This document shows positions 1 through 11,371 of a stretch of DNA of 64,000 nucleotides, piece by piece. Position numbers and translations under genes: made by a program. The DNA comes from Shinisaurus crocodilurus (Eukaryota > Chordata > Lepidosauria > Squamata > Shinisauridae): the NCBI GenBank assembly GCA_021292165.1, contig CM037876.1, positions 109,621,379 to 109,685,378 on the forward strand, in the 5' to 3' direction. Position 1 is the stretch's first letter. Each line of letters opens with the position of its first letter. The notes beneath the pieces were generated by a model that was not told the origin of the DNA, searched no databases, and was given only the letters and a program-made list of their open reading frames with translations.

Positions 1-993
1 GCATTAATTTAGCAGAAATGTAACAGAGGATTACGTACATTAGTTGGGGGGGGGGGGGAACAGGTTTGTTAACTGTGGTTGTGAAACCACAGACTCAATG
101 TTGTGTGGTGAAAAGAGGGTTGGGCTTGAGTCAGGTTTAAATTCCTGTTTCAGCCAAGAAGCTTAGCGCATAACCCCAGGCCAGTTGCTGTGTCTCTGGG
201 GAACTTAACCTGCAGTGTTCTGATGAAGGAAGGAGACAGGGAATATGCTGCCCAGATGCGGGAAGAATGGGATTTAAAAAATTAATAAATATGAAGTGTC
301 TCAATGATTGAAATAAACTATTATTTAAACAATGTCATATAAATATAAATGTATGTGAATGACATTTGAGTGATTGAACTGTTTTTAAATCTGACTACAT
401 TATACTGCAGGGAAAGGCAGGGGCTGCTCCCATATGAAGTGAGTGTCTGTATTTTCATACAGAGATCACATGTGGGAGACTGGAAACAATTTGCCCTCAT
501 CCCCGCTTTTGCCATCAGGAAAAACCATAGTGACATTAAGAATTAAAGCCACCATATACAGAAGGGCATCTCATGGAATAGTTGACTACTGCCGATTGCC
601 AGGCACCCCAGCCCAAACTTTGGTTACCTACAGTTTGTTAAGTCTGCTCCCAGTGAACCTTCTCACCCACACAGGATTGCCAGCTTGTATCCCAGAAATC
701 CCCCCTGTATTTTTAAATTCTCCAGGAGAAGAGGCAGATGCTTCTCCCATCCATTTTTTCCTGTGGTTATTCTGCCTCCCTCCCTCTCACACCTGCTTCC
801 TACAGCAGGCATAAACATTGACAGACCAAAACATTGTGGAGGAAACAGATGGGATGAGTCTCTGCAGCCTTGTTTTTTTGAGGCAGCAGCAAATTTAAAA
901 GTACAAGAGAAATCTCTGGATTGCAGCCTGGAACCCTGCACACACATGCCTTAGCTGCCCCTTTGGCTTGGTTTAGCCATGTGCCTGGCTTAC
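1..993. other. FOXM1 intron 3 part, no exon seen
   Basis: This stretch lies 3' of FOXM1 exon 3 on the minus strand and should be intron. It holds a G run near 47-58 and a very worn CORE-SINE-like segment (about 100-292). I see no forkhead-domain coding sequence here, so FOXM1 exon 4 onwards must lie to the left of the window. Short open frames at 443-954 have no splice context and no family resemblance. Confidence 0.5.
100..292 (+). repeat. degenerate CORE-SINE (MIR-like)
   Basis: The order of blocks (gtgtggtga, then a B-box-like segment, ccaggccagttgctg, then an A-rich aataaata end) follows the younger CORE-SINEs of the window, such as the one at 10582, with heavy decay. An old copy of the same tRNA-CORE family is the likeliest reading. 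Confidence 0.35.
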
Positions 994-1142
994 CTTAATT
1001 GTTTTCTGCTTGGGGGTCTGGTTCTCCTTCTCAGTTTCTTTTTTCGCACTGCAGGGGCTCAGTCCATTGGAGCTCATCTTGCCCAACCACTGGATGTTAG
1101 TTAGACTGTTGTCCAGGCCACAGCTTGGTGTCTCCCCACTGC
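994..1142 (-). CDS. FOXM1: FOXM1 exon 3 (partial CDS)
   Basis: Read on the minus strand, this 149-bp exon has an acceptor ending ctag and a donor gtaagc. It starts with two bases that complete a codon begun in exon 2, then gives 49 codons and ends in phase 0. The translation contains NSLTNIQWLGKMSSNGL, which matches the block before the forkhead domain of vertebrate FOXM1 (human ..NNSLSNIQWLRKMSSDGL..). Codons 38-40 encode K-E-N, the position of the KEN degron read by APC/C-Cdh1 in human FOXM1. FOXM1 is a nuclear forkhead activator of G2/M genes; this exon belongs to its N-terminal regulatory part. The DNA-binding domain should begin in the next exon, outside the window. No in-frame stop lies inside the exon, and the only upstream frame extension has a TGA, which supports the chosen acceptor. 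Confidence 0.9.
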
Positions 1143-1331
1143 CTAGATGAGTACAAACTCACAGTCCTCATTCTGCAACCCTAGATCCTCAAGGGGAGGC
1201 TTCAAACCTGTTCTTTAAGCAGTCGAGTTCAGAGATCAAGTATCTTGGAGACATGGAGGCCCACAATGGAGTTTTGACAGCACGATTTTAAATATAATTA
1301 ATTTGAAGCACTGCAGAACACTGCTTCATAT

Positions 1332-1564
1332 ACCAGTATGGTATAGTGGTGAATAGGACTCAGGAGATCCGGGTTCTAGTCCCCGCTCGGCCATGAAACT
1401 CACTGGGTGACTTTGGGCCAGTCGCTGACTCTCAGCCTAACCTACCTCACAGGGTTGTGGTGAGGATAAAATGGAGAGGAGGAGGAGGAGGATTATGTAA
1501 GCTGCCTTGGGTTCCTTGCAGGAAAAAAGGCGGGGTATAAATATAATAAATAAATAAATAAATA
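1332..1564 (+). repeat. CORE-SINE, full length
   Basis: A tRNA-like head with an A box (tggtatagtggtg) and B box (gggttctagtcc) is followed by a MIR-type CORE (tgactttgggccagtcgctg) and an L2-like 3' tail ending in (aaat)n. The window holds six other copies of the family. The L2-like tail implies mobilisation by the L2 machinery, also present here. Confidence 0.85.
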
Positions 1565-2079
1565 CTAGCAACCTATTAAGCCCTATTTACAGCTAGGGTT
1601 GCCAACATTTTACTGGCCCTATGCCTTGAAGAACAGCCTGACACACAGGAATGTAGCAGGCGAAGCTTGTCCTACAACTTGTTTGCATGCCAGGAAAATC
1701 TCCTGCTTTATTTATGCATGTCAGAAAACCACTTATTAGAAAGAAGCATGGGGGCAGGGCTGGTAAAAACAGTTGACAAGTCATATCTAAGTCATTATAA
1801 AAACACCAAGCTTTATGTTAGTTAATATTTCCGAACTGCCTTATCGCAAGGCTCATGACAGCACAAACAAACCCTTCACAAACACCAACAGGATGAAGAC
1901 CAACCATTACATGTAAAACATCACATGAATTAGAACTAACCCATACTAGGTGCTGAAAGCTAGCCCAGACGGTATCTTCGAATGAGTATCACTAGTGACC
2001 CAGACACTGAGTACTTTTCTGAATATCTTTTCTTGTGTGGAATTTAAACCCAAATCAACATTCATAGCACAACAAAACA

Positions 2080-2170
2080 ATAATTTCACAGATGGAAAAC
2101 TGGGGAGGCAGAGAAAAGTAACTTGCCCAAGAAACTGAGTGCAAGACAAAGGTGGGGTCTGAGCCCCAAA
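2080..2170 (-). repeat. old MIR-type SINE fragment
   Basis: The plus strand reads acagatggaaaactggggag, then gtaacttgcccaag, the reverse complement of the conserved MIR CORE. It is far more diverged than the other CORE-SINEs of the window and is probably an old amniote copy. Confidence 0.6.
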
Positions 2171-2348
2171 TACCATACTATATAGTTAACCCCACAACAA
2201 AAAACCCATTTCATAGAAGGCAAGCTAACCAGTTTTCCCATATCACTTCTAAATAAATGCCTCTAAAATTCTGCAAATTTATTTCCCCAAATTAATAGAA
2301 AAATCAGCTCCAAATCAGCTCCTCTTCAATTAAATCTCAATCCACTCA

Positions 2349-2400
2349 TTTTACTTATTTATTATTATTTACATTTATTAATCGCCCATCTGGCCAGCAA
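2349..2400 (-). repeat. L2 3'-end fragment
   Basis: tttattattatttacatttattaatcgcccatctggcc matches the antisense 3' end of the L2 copies at 6041 and 36265. It is only the terminal ~50 bp. Confidence 0.6.
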
Positions 2401-2944
2401 CTTCTGCCAACCCAAGCTGTTTTCCTCTCTTTCTCCTTCTGGCTCCCAACTCAACTACCCCACCCCCACCCGCCCCGCCAGCAATCTCTTTCTCTCTCTG
2501 CCAGGCAACCCACCAGGGGCTTCCTGACATTTTGCCCCAAGTTTCCCTCTCCCAAGATTAACACCTGCATGCACACGCACATGGATTCTCTCAAAATCAC
2601 CCATCCCAAAGCACTCTTTCAGAATAACTCCCAACCCTGTCGTGTCTATGGCAAGGGAAAACACTCAAAATGATCCAGATACACACACAAGCTTCAGAGA
2701 AAGCCACTTGGCACATTTATTGATTACAGACAAGAGTTTCAAATTCACAGGGAGATTTGGGGAAATTAACTTGGTAGAGCAATTGGAATTAAAAACACAA
2801 GAATAACGAACCTTCAAGCCTATAATGAGAACTGATGTACTGGAGAAATTAGTTGTGTTCTCATGGAGGCTGGCTCCAGAGATTAAGTCACAGACATGTG
2901 CTGTTTGTATAGCTTGCAGTGGGAAGGGTTTGCTGGGATTAGAG

Positions 2945-3065
2945 CAGTGTTCTCCAACCTTGGGTCCCCAGATGTTTTTGGCCTACAACTCCCAGCATGC
3001 CCCAGCCAGCTATGCTGGGAGTTGTAGGCCAAAAACATCTGGGGACCCAAGGTTGGAGAACCCTG
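2945..3065. mobile_element. hAT MITE, palindromic, intact TSD
   Basis: The 121-bp element starts CAGTGTTCTCCAACC and ends in the near-perfect inverse. Almost the whole element is a palindrome around the words cctacaactcccagcatgc. It is flanked by a perfect 8-bp duplication, gattagag, at 2937-2944 and 3066-3073. The CAGTG end with an 8-bp target duplication is diagnostic of hAT elements. It has no coding capacity. Confidence 0.9.
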
Positions 3066-3384
3066 GATTAGAGAGTAGAAGGAGGGGGTTAGAAAGGGGT
3101 TGGGGTTGAGCGCCGGGATCAAGAAACAAGGAAAGGGGCGAAGGGGGTTTTAGGTTGAGGTGCGGGGCTGTGATTGGGCTGGTTATCAAGGCACAACCAC
3201 CATGGGTACAAAGGAAGGCAAGAGGAGTCTATCCAGAATTGCACTCATAAACACAGTTGCTTTTAGGCACTTTGTACACTTCCACTTGTTTCCTCTTCTA
3301 AAAATCTGTTGCACAGAAGGGGCTCAAAAGACATTGCATATGAACACCATTTATCTCTGAGAATTTTCTTGGTAGCAATGGTCT

Positions 3385-3676
3385 TTTTTAAAAAAAGAAT
3401 TTTTACTAATCATAATTAAAAACAAACAAACACATACATGACCAACAACAAACAAAACTAAAATGGACTTCCAATCTTCTTCCACAGCATATACGTAGGC
3501 AACTATAATTAATCTTTAAAAAATTCTATTTCAACATTTAATTCTAGTTATGGCAAAAAGAGAACACTAGAGGTCTCACCCTGCATATACCGGTAAATCT
3601 TAACTGTTTAATTGTATAACCAGCATTTATATGTAAACCAACCATGATTTTCACTTATTATTGTTTCTAATTACAA
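3385..3676 (-). mobile_element. 5'-truncated L1 3' end with TSD
   Basis: On the minus strand this reads into an L1 3' UTR and an A-rich tail (the T-rich end at 3385). It shares with the element at 7551-9350 the words agattggaagtcc and tgtttgtttgttt. A perfect 16-bp duplication, ttggtagcaatggtct, flanks it at 3369-3384 and 3677-3692, so it is a target-primed insertion. It contains one TACCGGTA octamer at 3588-3595. Confidence 0.85.
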
Positions 3677-4978
3677 TTGGTAGCAATGGTCTGAAGAGGA
3701 AACAAAGGGAATCTGTTCAAAGAGAACAGCTTGCCACTGAAATACCAAGGCAGGCTGCACACAAGTGGCCAGGGCCCCAACTAAATCAGTGTTAAAGAGA
3801 GAGAGTGTGTGGAAGACAGGGTGCAGATAGAGCACGGAATAGCTGTGGGTTGAAATATACCTTTCCCTGAGCTGAAGTACGTTCCTGGAGACTGGATACT
3901 AGAGAGTGTTGAAAGTTGTGGAGATATTCTGTGTGGCAAAAGCAAAAATGCATCCAAATGAGGCTTGAGACAGACCATGGCTTCTGGCTAAGCATGGACT
4001 GAAAGAGCCGGCTACACCTAACTTGGGTGAATATAAGCTGTGGGAGAGACAGAAGCTCAGTATTTTGTTCCCTCTATGGGAGCTCTGTTTTCCCAGTGGC
4101 AGCATGTGGGTTAGTGGGATGCTATGTTTGCATTCCCACAGAGGTTGGCCAGAATTGGGCAGCGGATGCAAGAACACCCAAGTGGTCAAGCGTCCCATGG
4201 TGAGAGTAGATGGAATCTGCTCATCAAACCATAGCAGGAACAGATCAAGAAACTGGCACGAGTTGCTGTACAAATACCTGAGTTTTTAGACTTTTTAAAC
4301 AAAGGATTTGAAGTCATGCTTGCATGCCCATACTTGCATGCCCAAACCTCAATGGGTACGCCAACTACTCTTAAGTGTAATTCATTCATTCAACAATGGC
4401 AGTTACTGCCTGGGAACAGAAGACTGGAATATGATACTCCGACAGAGCCATCCTGATTATAAAAGAGGAATATTAAGTGTGAATGGAGTTTCTATCCTGC
4501 TGATGGGTTTCTCAACTGCCTTATTTGTGAAACCCTTTTCAGAATGTTTATGTTCATATTTCCACCTGGTGGGGGTGTCCAGGCCTGTTCAGAGGGGGAA
4601 ATCACTATGGAACGGAATCTTTGCATAACTCACCAATTTTGCATCTTGCTGGCTTCAAGCCATCAAAATATTATGCAACTTTGAGAGGATAATGCCATGT
4701 CTCACCTTACATTCATGAGCTAGAGCTCCTAAAATATACTCCTTTGTTAAAGGTGAGAGTTTTTTTGCAGTAACTACTCAGTTTCTGGAAAGTCCAGGAG
4801 TTACATTTTATTCAACCTATTATTTAACAGTCCCCCTCTCTCTGTTTCAGGATCACCCCAACTCTCTCACACAGACATATATATCCTTCCCTTTTCCCCA
4901 CCCCCAGCTGCCCCTCCCCAACTTATCCTTTATTCTTATTCTTATTTCTGCTATTTTTTATTTTTAAAAAACATTTTT

Positions 4979-5139
4979 AGCAGGTGGCTGGGCGCACTGT
5001 AAAGCAAAGGTGAGGTTCCATCTGCCTGCCATCTTTATTTCCTAAACATGCTTCTGGGCCAAAGTGGGGCCCACAGGCATTCTGTAGAAATGTAGATGGC
5101 AAGCAGCATTTTGCTTTGCAGAGCACCCAGCCACCTGCT
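4979..5139. mobile_element. short inverted-repeat element (MITE)
   Basis: AGCAGGTGGCTGGGCGCACT at the left is answered by an inverted copy ending CACCCAGCCACCTGCT at the right. The inverted repeat continues through gtaaagcaaa/tttgctttgc and outward into ttttt/aaaaa. The superfamily is not clear because the target duplication cannot be told from the T and A runs. Confidence 0.65.
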
Positions 5140-5464
5140 AAAAAACCCCCAACTAATTATTTTTATTTGTTTTTACTCAGTAGGGGCAAGAGGCCTCCTG
5201 CTTGCAGAGCGAGATGTCCACGGGCACTATGGCACTCGGGAGTGCCGAACTGCAGAAGGCGGGCCTAAATCATATAATCAAAAGAGAAAACATGCTTCTT
5301 GGTTTAAAAAAAATAATCCTAAAAGTGGAGGCTATGTTTCTTCAGAAAACATTTACTAGAGAAGGATGGACAATTAATGGGGAATTATCTGTAAAGTATA
5401 TCTTTAAACATCATCTTCTTACAGCAAGACAAAAGTTATCAATATTTTAATCTCTGATAATCTA

Positions 5465-5890
5465 AAGGCGGAATCCTATGGCGATGAGCATGAGCCCCCA
5501 AACTCGGAGGCTCACGCTCATCCAATGCAGAATGGGAGGAGTAGTGGAGGCAATCTTCGCCTCCCCGCTCTGCATTTTCATTAGACGGCCACTTTCATCT
5601 GTCTAGCGACAGTGTTTCAAAAGGGGAGGGGAGGAGGCTGGAGCGGCTTCAGGATACCTTGTACCCTGGCTGCCCCAGTCTCCTCCCTTCCCTGCCCCTT
5701 TAACCCCTCTCTGCGGGTAGCTTTCCCCACCTCAGAGAGGCAGCCTGTGTGGTCTTTCCATGTCAGTTGCAAGGATGGGGAGGGGAGGGGAGGGGGATCA
5801 GAATGCACTGTCTCCAACCTCACAGCTAGGAATTCAAACTATCCTATGGCCCCTCAGACGGATGTCTAGGGGGGCCATGTGATTGTTCCC
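5465..5890. repeat. R430 interspersed repeat, copy 1
   Basis: This is one of six copies in the window of a ~430-bp repeat bounded by forms of GGGCRCAATCCTATG and its inverse. This copy starts aggcggaatcctatgg and ends ggccatgtgattgttccctta. The interior has an imperfect hairpin and GC-rich blocks such as gcaatcttcgcctcc and tgccccagtctcctccc. The ends and the flanking TTA/TAA suggest a PIF/Harbinger-type non-autonomous element. I do not recognise a named family. Confidence 0.6.
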
Positions 5891-5911
5891 TTAGGGATTT
5901 AAAGGGGAATA

Positions 5912-6752
5912 CAGTCATGCCTTGGATTGAGAGCATAATTTGTTCCGGAAGCATGCTTGTAATCCAAAACACTCTTATATCAAAACGAAATCCCCCCCAA
6001 AAAAATTTGTAGAGATTTTTAATTCAAGCCCCACTACAGTATTTATTTATTTATTTATTATATTTATTAATCGCCCATCTGGCCGGCCACCTGGCCACCC
6101 TGGGCGATGTACAATTAAAACAATACAATAAAATATGATAATTAAAACAATATAAAAAATTCTTTTAAAATCCGAACCCACCCCATATTCCCACCTGAAC
6201 AGCCATGTTTTTAATGTACGGCGGAAGCACTTCACGGAGGGGGCATGGCGAAGGTCACTAGGGAGGGAGTTCCATAATGTGGGGGCCGCCACAGAGAAGG
6301 CCCTCTTCCTAGTCCCCACCAGCCTGGCTGCTCTAGCTGATGGGATAAGGAGAAGGCCGTCTGTGGCAGACCTTGTTGAGCGGCCTACTTGATGTTGCTG
6401 GAGGCGCTCCTTGAGATAAGCTGGGCCGGAGCCGTGTAGGGTTTTAAAGGTCAAAACCAACACCTTGAATTCGGCTCGGCAAGCAACTGGTAGCCAGAGC
6501 AACTCATTAAGCACTGGCGTGATGTGATCACGCCGGCGGCTGCCCTTAAATCAGGCGAGCCGCCGCGTTCTGTACCAGCTGAAGCTTCCAAACCATCTTC
6601 CAGGGTAACCCCACGTAGAGCACATTACAGTACTTGTATTGCAAGACGTCGCTTGTACATCGAGTTTAAAAATAATTAAATAAATATTTAAAAAGTTGCT
6701 TGTCTTGCAAAACACTCTCAAACCAAGTTACTTGCAATCCAAGGTATTACTG
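5912..6752. mobile_element. TA-flanked MITE split by an L2
   Basis: The left part starts CAGTCATGCCTTGG after TA, and the right part ends CCAAGGTATTACTG before TA. An uninterrupted 240-bp copy sits at 17529-17768, which shows that 6041-6624 is an insertion. TA duplication and long terminal inverted repeats point to the Tc1/mariner group. Confidence 0.75.
6041..6624 (-). mobile_element. L2 3' end with C-terminal ORF2 relic
   Basis: Read on the minus strand, a frame from 6514 to 6047 encodes the C-terminal part of an L2-clade ORF2 (WLPVACRAEFKVLVLTFK near the start and AFSVAAPTLWNSLP further on), followed by a 3' UTR and a (ttta)n end. It sits inside the MITE at 5912-6752 with a short duplication of acagta at both junctions. 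It is 5'-truncated and cannot move by itself. Confidence 0.85.
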
Positions 6753-7550
6753 TAGTTGCATAAAGTATGTAGATATTCTGTTTAAACAAATACTAAATTC
6801 TCTTCCTATTACTATGAACTGTATGTATATAGACCTAATTCAGGGTCTTATGAGTCATTAGTAAAGGATGTCTTAGAATTTAGGGCTAGAGAACAGATGT
6901 TGGCACAGCATTTAACTATGCTGTTAAATGGCAATGCAAAATTTAGACAATAGGCATTATTTTATTGTATGCTAATACAGCCCTCAAGAATGTTAGGGCT
7001 CCCTGCCTCTGGAATGGCTTGTCCTAGTCCCAACGCCATATTTTTCCCTTGCCCACCACATTCAAAATAGCAGCATGCAGACACTCCCTGATACACCTCC
7101 CCAGTCACATAGCTAAAACCCCAAAACTCAACCACAACACAATCAAAATCCCCCTAGAAAATACAAACAAAACCAATTTCACAGCTGTATTACAATGAGC
7201 ACAAATCAAAGAAAGAGAAACTGCTCTCACTAATTTCCCCTAATTTCAATCAGCCTGGCATATTCCCTCAAACACAACAGAACCTTTCATACCTCCATGA
7301 CAAAAACAAAGAGGAGCCAAAAATGACACAAAAGCGTGGTCAATCCCACCCAACCCCATACAGAACCCCACTTTCACCACACTCATGAAAGACAGATAGG
7401 GTAGTCTTGTCTCCTCGTGACCAACTGAACAGGCAATGCAAAACTGATAATATGACAGTGTGGTGGGATGATTTAAAATCTGTAATTAGGGGGTGTTGAT
7501 CATCATAGAAGAATAAAAAGGAAAACAGTGTCAAAGATAACAGAAATAGC

Positions 7551-9350
7551 GGTCTTCCGGGTGAACATGGAGCTTTGAAAGCCGCACAGAAATTCTGTGG
7601 GGAGCTGGCACAGCGTTTCCTGGCCAGAGAATGTCTCAGGCTGGGGGATCTACTTCTCATTAGAGAAGCGAAGATCTGAGGTTACCCCCAAATTATCTCA
7701 TAGGGTCATAAATCGCTTTTTGTGTGTCGTATGACGGATAAATGCGGTGGTGATCTGAGGTGGGGGAAAACGGCGCTGTTTTCCAGAGACCGGTTTTACC
7801 GATCATCAGAAGTTTGCATGTTCGCTTCCAAAATAAAGGAGTACATCTGGAGTGGCTAATTGGAATCTTTCGGCAGCAGAGTGGGATTTATAATTAACTG
7901 TAAGTAGACTATGTTTATCTGGGAGGCGAAAAAGATAAGAGAGGAAACCTGAAAGGAGGTCTATAAATCTTATATGTTTGGAAGCGTCTTGGAAATATCT
8001 ATACGCAAGGCAAGATGTTTGCAGTTGCAGCATTTTTAAACCTGTGGAACGAAATGGAGAGAGAAATTCTAAACAGATTGGAAGTAAGGATCCAGGCTTA
8101 CTGGATCGTAAATCTGAAAGTGGATCAATCAGAAGAACAACGTAAGACGGATTTCTTTACAGGACCGGCAGAAGAGAAGACAGAAGAAGTAAATAAGGAC
8201 TTGGGAAACTTACCAGAAATTCACAGAGACTTTGAAGTTTTAATTGGGTCGAAGTGGCATGAGAAGACAGTTCAGGAAGATGTGACGCACTTTTTAAAAT
8301 CTAAGATGGCGGAGCCGGAGATCGGTATGCAGGAGACCACAAAACAACAGAACAAGCTGATTTCATTCTTGGTTCAAAACCTGGAACTTAATGAATATCC
8401 CTTTGACAGAGGAAAGCAATGAAAGGGACTATCTTCACGGTCTTTTATTGGCAAAAGATAAAGGGTTGATGTATACTGAACTATATGTCTAGTTGGAATA
8501 TAAATAATTTTTTGATTTTAAATATTAATGGCAAAGGTAAAGGGATTGCTTATATGACTTATTTGAATTTTAAATATTAATGGTGATGTAAGAGAAATTA
8601 TTATAAGTAAGGTATAATTATATTTGGTTTGTTTGGAAACATTTATTTAAAAAATAATAATAATAATTTGTTGTTGTTGTTGGGGGTGTTGTTTTGTGGA
8701 GGCTTTGAAGTATTAAAGGGGAAGGTCTTTTGTTTTTTTTGTTCTATAAGTAGCATGATGGCTTATGTGCTTCTGCTGTTCTGTCAGACGTCACTTATTT
8801 CTTAATTTTTTAGACTTATCTTTCTTTTCTTTCCTTTAAAAAAATATATCTTGGAGATTAAAAGTGAAGGAATTTCTGTTTAGATAGAAAGGAATAATGA
8901 GTAATTGTAATAATACAAATGTGTTGATTCGATGGTTAGGTACTAGAGAGTGCGGGAGCGGTGGAAATACAAAATGCTTTTGGTATGTGGTCATTTGCTA
9001 ATTAGTTTATAGTTACTTTTTACTTTTGGGATTCTTAATATACTGTATTTTGGAATTGAAAACAATATTTAATGAAACTATAGGTTTTCTTTTTTGGAGT
9101 ATCCATAAATGTTGAATTTAATAGATTAAATAGTTGATGTTTATTGGGGGAGAGTGGAGACCTCTGGTGTTTGTTCCTTTTAGGGTTCTTTTTTGCCATA
9201 ACTGGAAGTGATTTTTTGTTAACAGAAAAGATTTTAAGATTAACTGTGGTTGATTAAGCTGTGGAGAAGATTGGAAGTCCATTATTGTGTTTGTGTTTGT
9301 TTGTTTGTTTTATTATGAATAAAAAATAAAAGTTGGAATAAAAAAAAAAA
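7551..9350 (+). mobile_element. L1-derived element lacking ORF2
   Basis: A perfect 16-bp duplication, agataacagaaatagc (7535-7550 and 9351-9366), brackets a unit starting ggtcttccgggtgaac and ending in an A run after agttggaataaaa, so this is one target-primed insertion. It has a leader of about 460 bp, one open frame (8015-8422) and a long AT-rich 3' region. No reverse transcriptase or endonuclease is present. The 3' end is related to the L1 tail at 3385-3676. It fits a non-autonomous half-L1 (HAL1-like) that keeps ORF1-side sequence only. Confidence 0.75.
8015..8422 (+). pseudogene. ORF1-like frame of L1 derivative
   Basis: The 135-codon frame starts at an ATG inside the element at 7551-9350. 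The product is charged and rich in E, K and Q, with stretches that could form helices (EREILNRLEVRIQ, EEKTEEVNKDLGNLPEI), as expected of the coiled-coil end of an L1 ORF1 protein. No RRM or C-terminal domain is visible, so it is at best a truncated ORF1 protein. I assign it by position in the element, not by clear sequence family. Confidence 0.45.
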
Positions 9351-9808
9351 AGATAACAGAAATAGCTTAGCCATCAAGAAATCCTATATTCCAGTTTTGT
9401 ATGTGTATGGGGGGGGGGGGGATATGCCATAGCTTTATCAACACAAGACTGCTGTATCCTATACATGCTCCCCTCCAATGAACTTAATAGGAGGAGGGGA
9501 TTCCTTTACCAGGTCTGGGGCAGGTGTAAACTTGTGCTGGTGGTGGGGTGCCCATGGTCTCAGTGAATGTAGGATTTGGTGTAAGTGCGCTTCTCTCCCA
9601 TCCCACCCATGAGTGTGCCCAGGGCCAGCCCAACTATTGAGCTCTCCAAGCGCGAGGAGCCCCATTGATGAAGGGTCTCAGCCACAGTGACAAAGTGTCA
9701 GCACACAAGTGCAAGTATAGCAGCAGTGCATGGAGGCCAGGGCAGGCGATTCTTCCCTACCTTCTCCTAGTAAATAACTATAAATAAATTCCCCACCTTC
9801 TCCTAGGC

Positions 9809-9905
9809 CAGTGTTCTCCAACCTTGGGTCCCCAGATGTTTTTGGCCTACAACTCCCAGCATGCCCCAGCCAGCTATGCTGGGGACCCAAGGTTGGAGAA
9901 CACTG
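9809..9905. mobile_element. hAT MITE, internally deleted
   Basis: It has the same ends as the element at 2945-3065 but lacks about 25 bp of the right arm (ctatgctggggacccaagg). The flanks do not show a clean 8-bp duplication. Instead the surrounding DNA has a local repeat of cctagtaaataact at about 9766 and 9906. Confidence 0.75.
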
Positions 9906-10305
9906 GCCTAGTAAATAACTTAGTTTTCCGGGTAAACAAAACCAGTAATAGCAATCAAAAAAACACCCTAAAACCCAGTTATGAAGGTAGAAGCAAGCAA
10001 GTGGGGGCTATCCAGTGTATTGTGCTGAGTACTACACGTATGACTGTCTGCCAACTGCATGGAAGTCATGGGTGTGCGCTCAGTGTAATGAGCTCTCAGG
10101 GAACTAGTTCGTTTCCCTGAAGCCAAGGTTGCTGACCTGGAGAAGATAAGAGAAGCAGAGAGATTGGTGGACAAGACCTTCGAGGACATAATAGGAGAAT
10201 GAGGGCCTCGGGGAAGGAGGGTATCATTCTGAGGAAGAGGGAAATGATCACTTAGAAAGGACCCATTCCACAGAAGACAAAGAAATATCCTCTCACGCCA
10301 AGGAT

Positions 10306-11069
10306 GTGCCTTCGGGGTTTGTGGTACTGGGAGATTTGATCATTAGAGACATAGACCGCTGGGTTTGTGATGGGCGTGGAGACCTCATGGTAAATTGTCT
10401 GCCTGGTGTGAAGGTTGTGTATATCACGCACCATCTAGATAGCTTTGTAGATACTGCTGGGGTGGAGTCAGTTGTTGTGGTCTATGTTGGTAACAATGAC
10501 GTGGCAATATGTAGTCGTGAGGTCCTGGAAGCCAAATTTAGGCTACTAGGTAGGAGCCTGAAATCCAGGAACACCAAGGTGTGAGCCAGTGTGGCGTAGT
10601 GGTGAGAGTGCTGGACTGGGACTCGGGAGATCTGGGTTCTAATCCCCGCTCTGCCATGAAACTCACTGGGTGACTTTGGGCCAGTCACTGACTCTCAGCC
10701 TAACCTACCTCGCAGGTTGTTGTGAGGATAAAATGGAGAGGAGGAGGAGGATTATGTAAGCCGCCTTGGGTTCCTTGCAGGAAAAAAGGTGGGGTATAAA
10801 TATAATAAATAAATAAAATAAATAAGGTGACTTTCTCTGAAATGCTACCTGTTCCACACGCAGGACCAGCTAGAAAGGTGAAGCTGAGGAGTCTCAATGC
10901 ATGGATGAGACGGTGGTGTAGGGAGGAGGGATTCAGATTTGTTAGGCATTTAGAAACGTTTTGGGACAAGCTGGGCCTGTACAAGAGGAACGGGCTCCAC
11001 TTGAACCGAAATGGAACCAAAGTGCTAGCGCTAAACATGAAGAAGGTGGCAGAGCAGCTTTTAAACTGA
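10306..11069 (+). pseudogene. CR1 ORF1 esterase domain, dead
   Basis: The frame 10306-10580 begins VVLGDLIIRDIDRWVCDGRG and carries VVVVYVGNNDV; after the SINE insertion it resumes at 10827 with AGPARKVKLRSLNAW and ends with GLHLNRNGTKVLALNMKKV. This is the SGNH/GDSL-type esterase found in CR1 ORF1 proteins. The nucleophile position is changed (GDL instead of GDS), and the residue before GLHLN is N instead of the usual D, so the enzyme would be inactive even without the SINE. Confidence 0.75.
10582..10823 (+). repeat. CORE-SINE inserted in CR1 ORF1
   Basis: It is a full-length copy with A box tggcgtagtggtgagag, B box gggttctaatcc, CORE tgactttgggccagtcactg and an (aaat)n tail. The duplication aaggtg (10576-10581 and 10824-10829) joins the CR1 reading frame when the SINE is taken out. 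This is the best-preserved family member in the window. Confidence 0.9.
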
Positions 11070-11371
11070 ACCTTGTGGGAAAGCCGACAGGAGCTGGGAA
11101 GCATCCGGTTCAGGTTGAATCATCCCGAAGGGATAAAGTTGAAAATGTTTTGATTGCCCGAATGGAGATGGGAAGGACATAGGCCATAAGCATATGGTGA
11201 AACACGATAGCCAGCCAAAGAGGCCTACGTGCCATAACAGAAGATGCACATGCTAGAGATATCTGGGGAGGGACACCATGTATAGGTGTTTCTATATAGA
11301 TGCTAGAAGCCCTCCAGCCAAAATGGAAGAGTTGGAGTGCCTGGTTTTAAAGCAGAAGCTAGATATACGTA

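Noticed and set aside
3160..3360. Small frames near 3.1-3.4 kb as an exon
   Set aside because: No splice context, no similarity, and one end is the target duplication of an L1 insertion.
9768..9926. cctagtaaataact as target duplication of the MITE at 9809
   Set aside because: The left copy is about 30 bp away from the element and the immediate flanks differ, so it is a local duplication rather than a clean TSD.
10588..10640. tRNA gene from A and B box
   Set aside because: The boxes belong to the tRNA-derived head of a CORE-SINE that recurs across the window; the cloverleaf is not complete.
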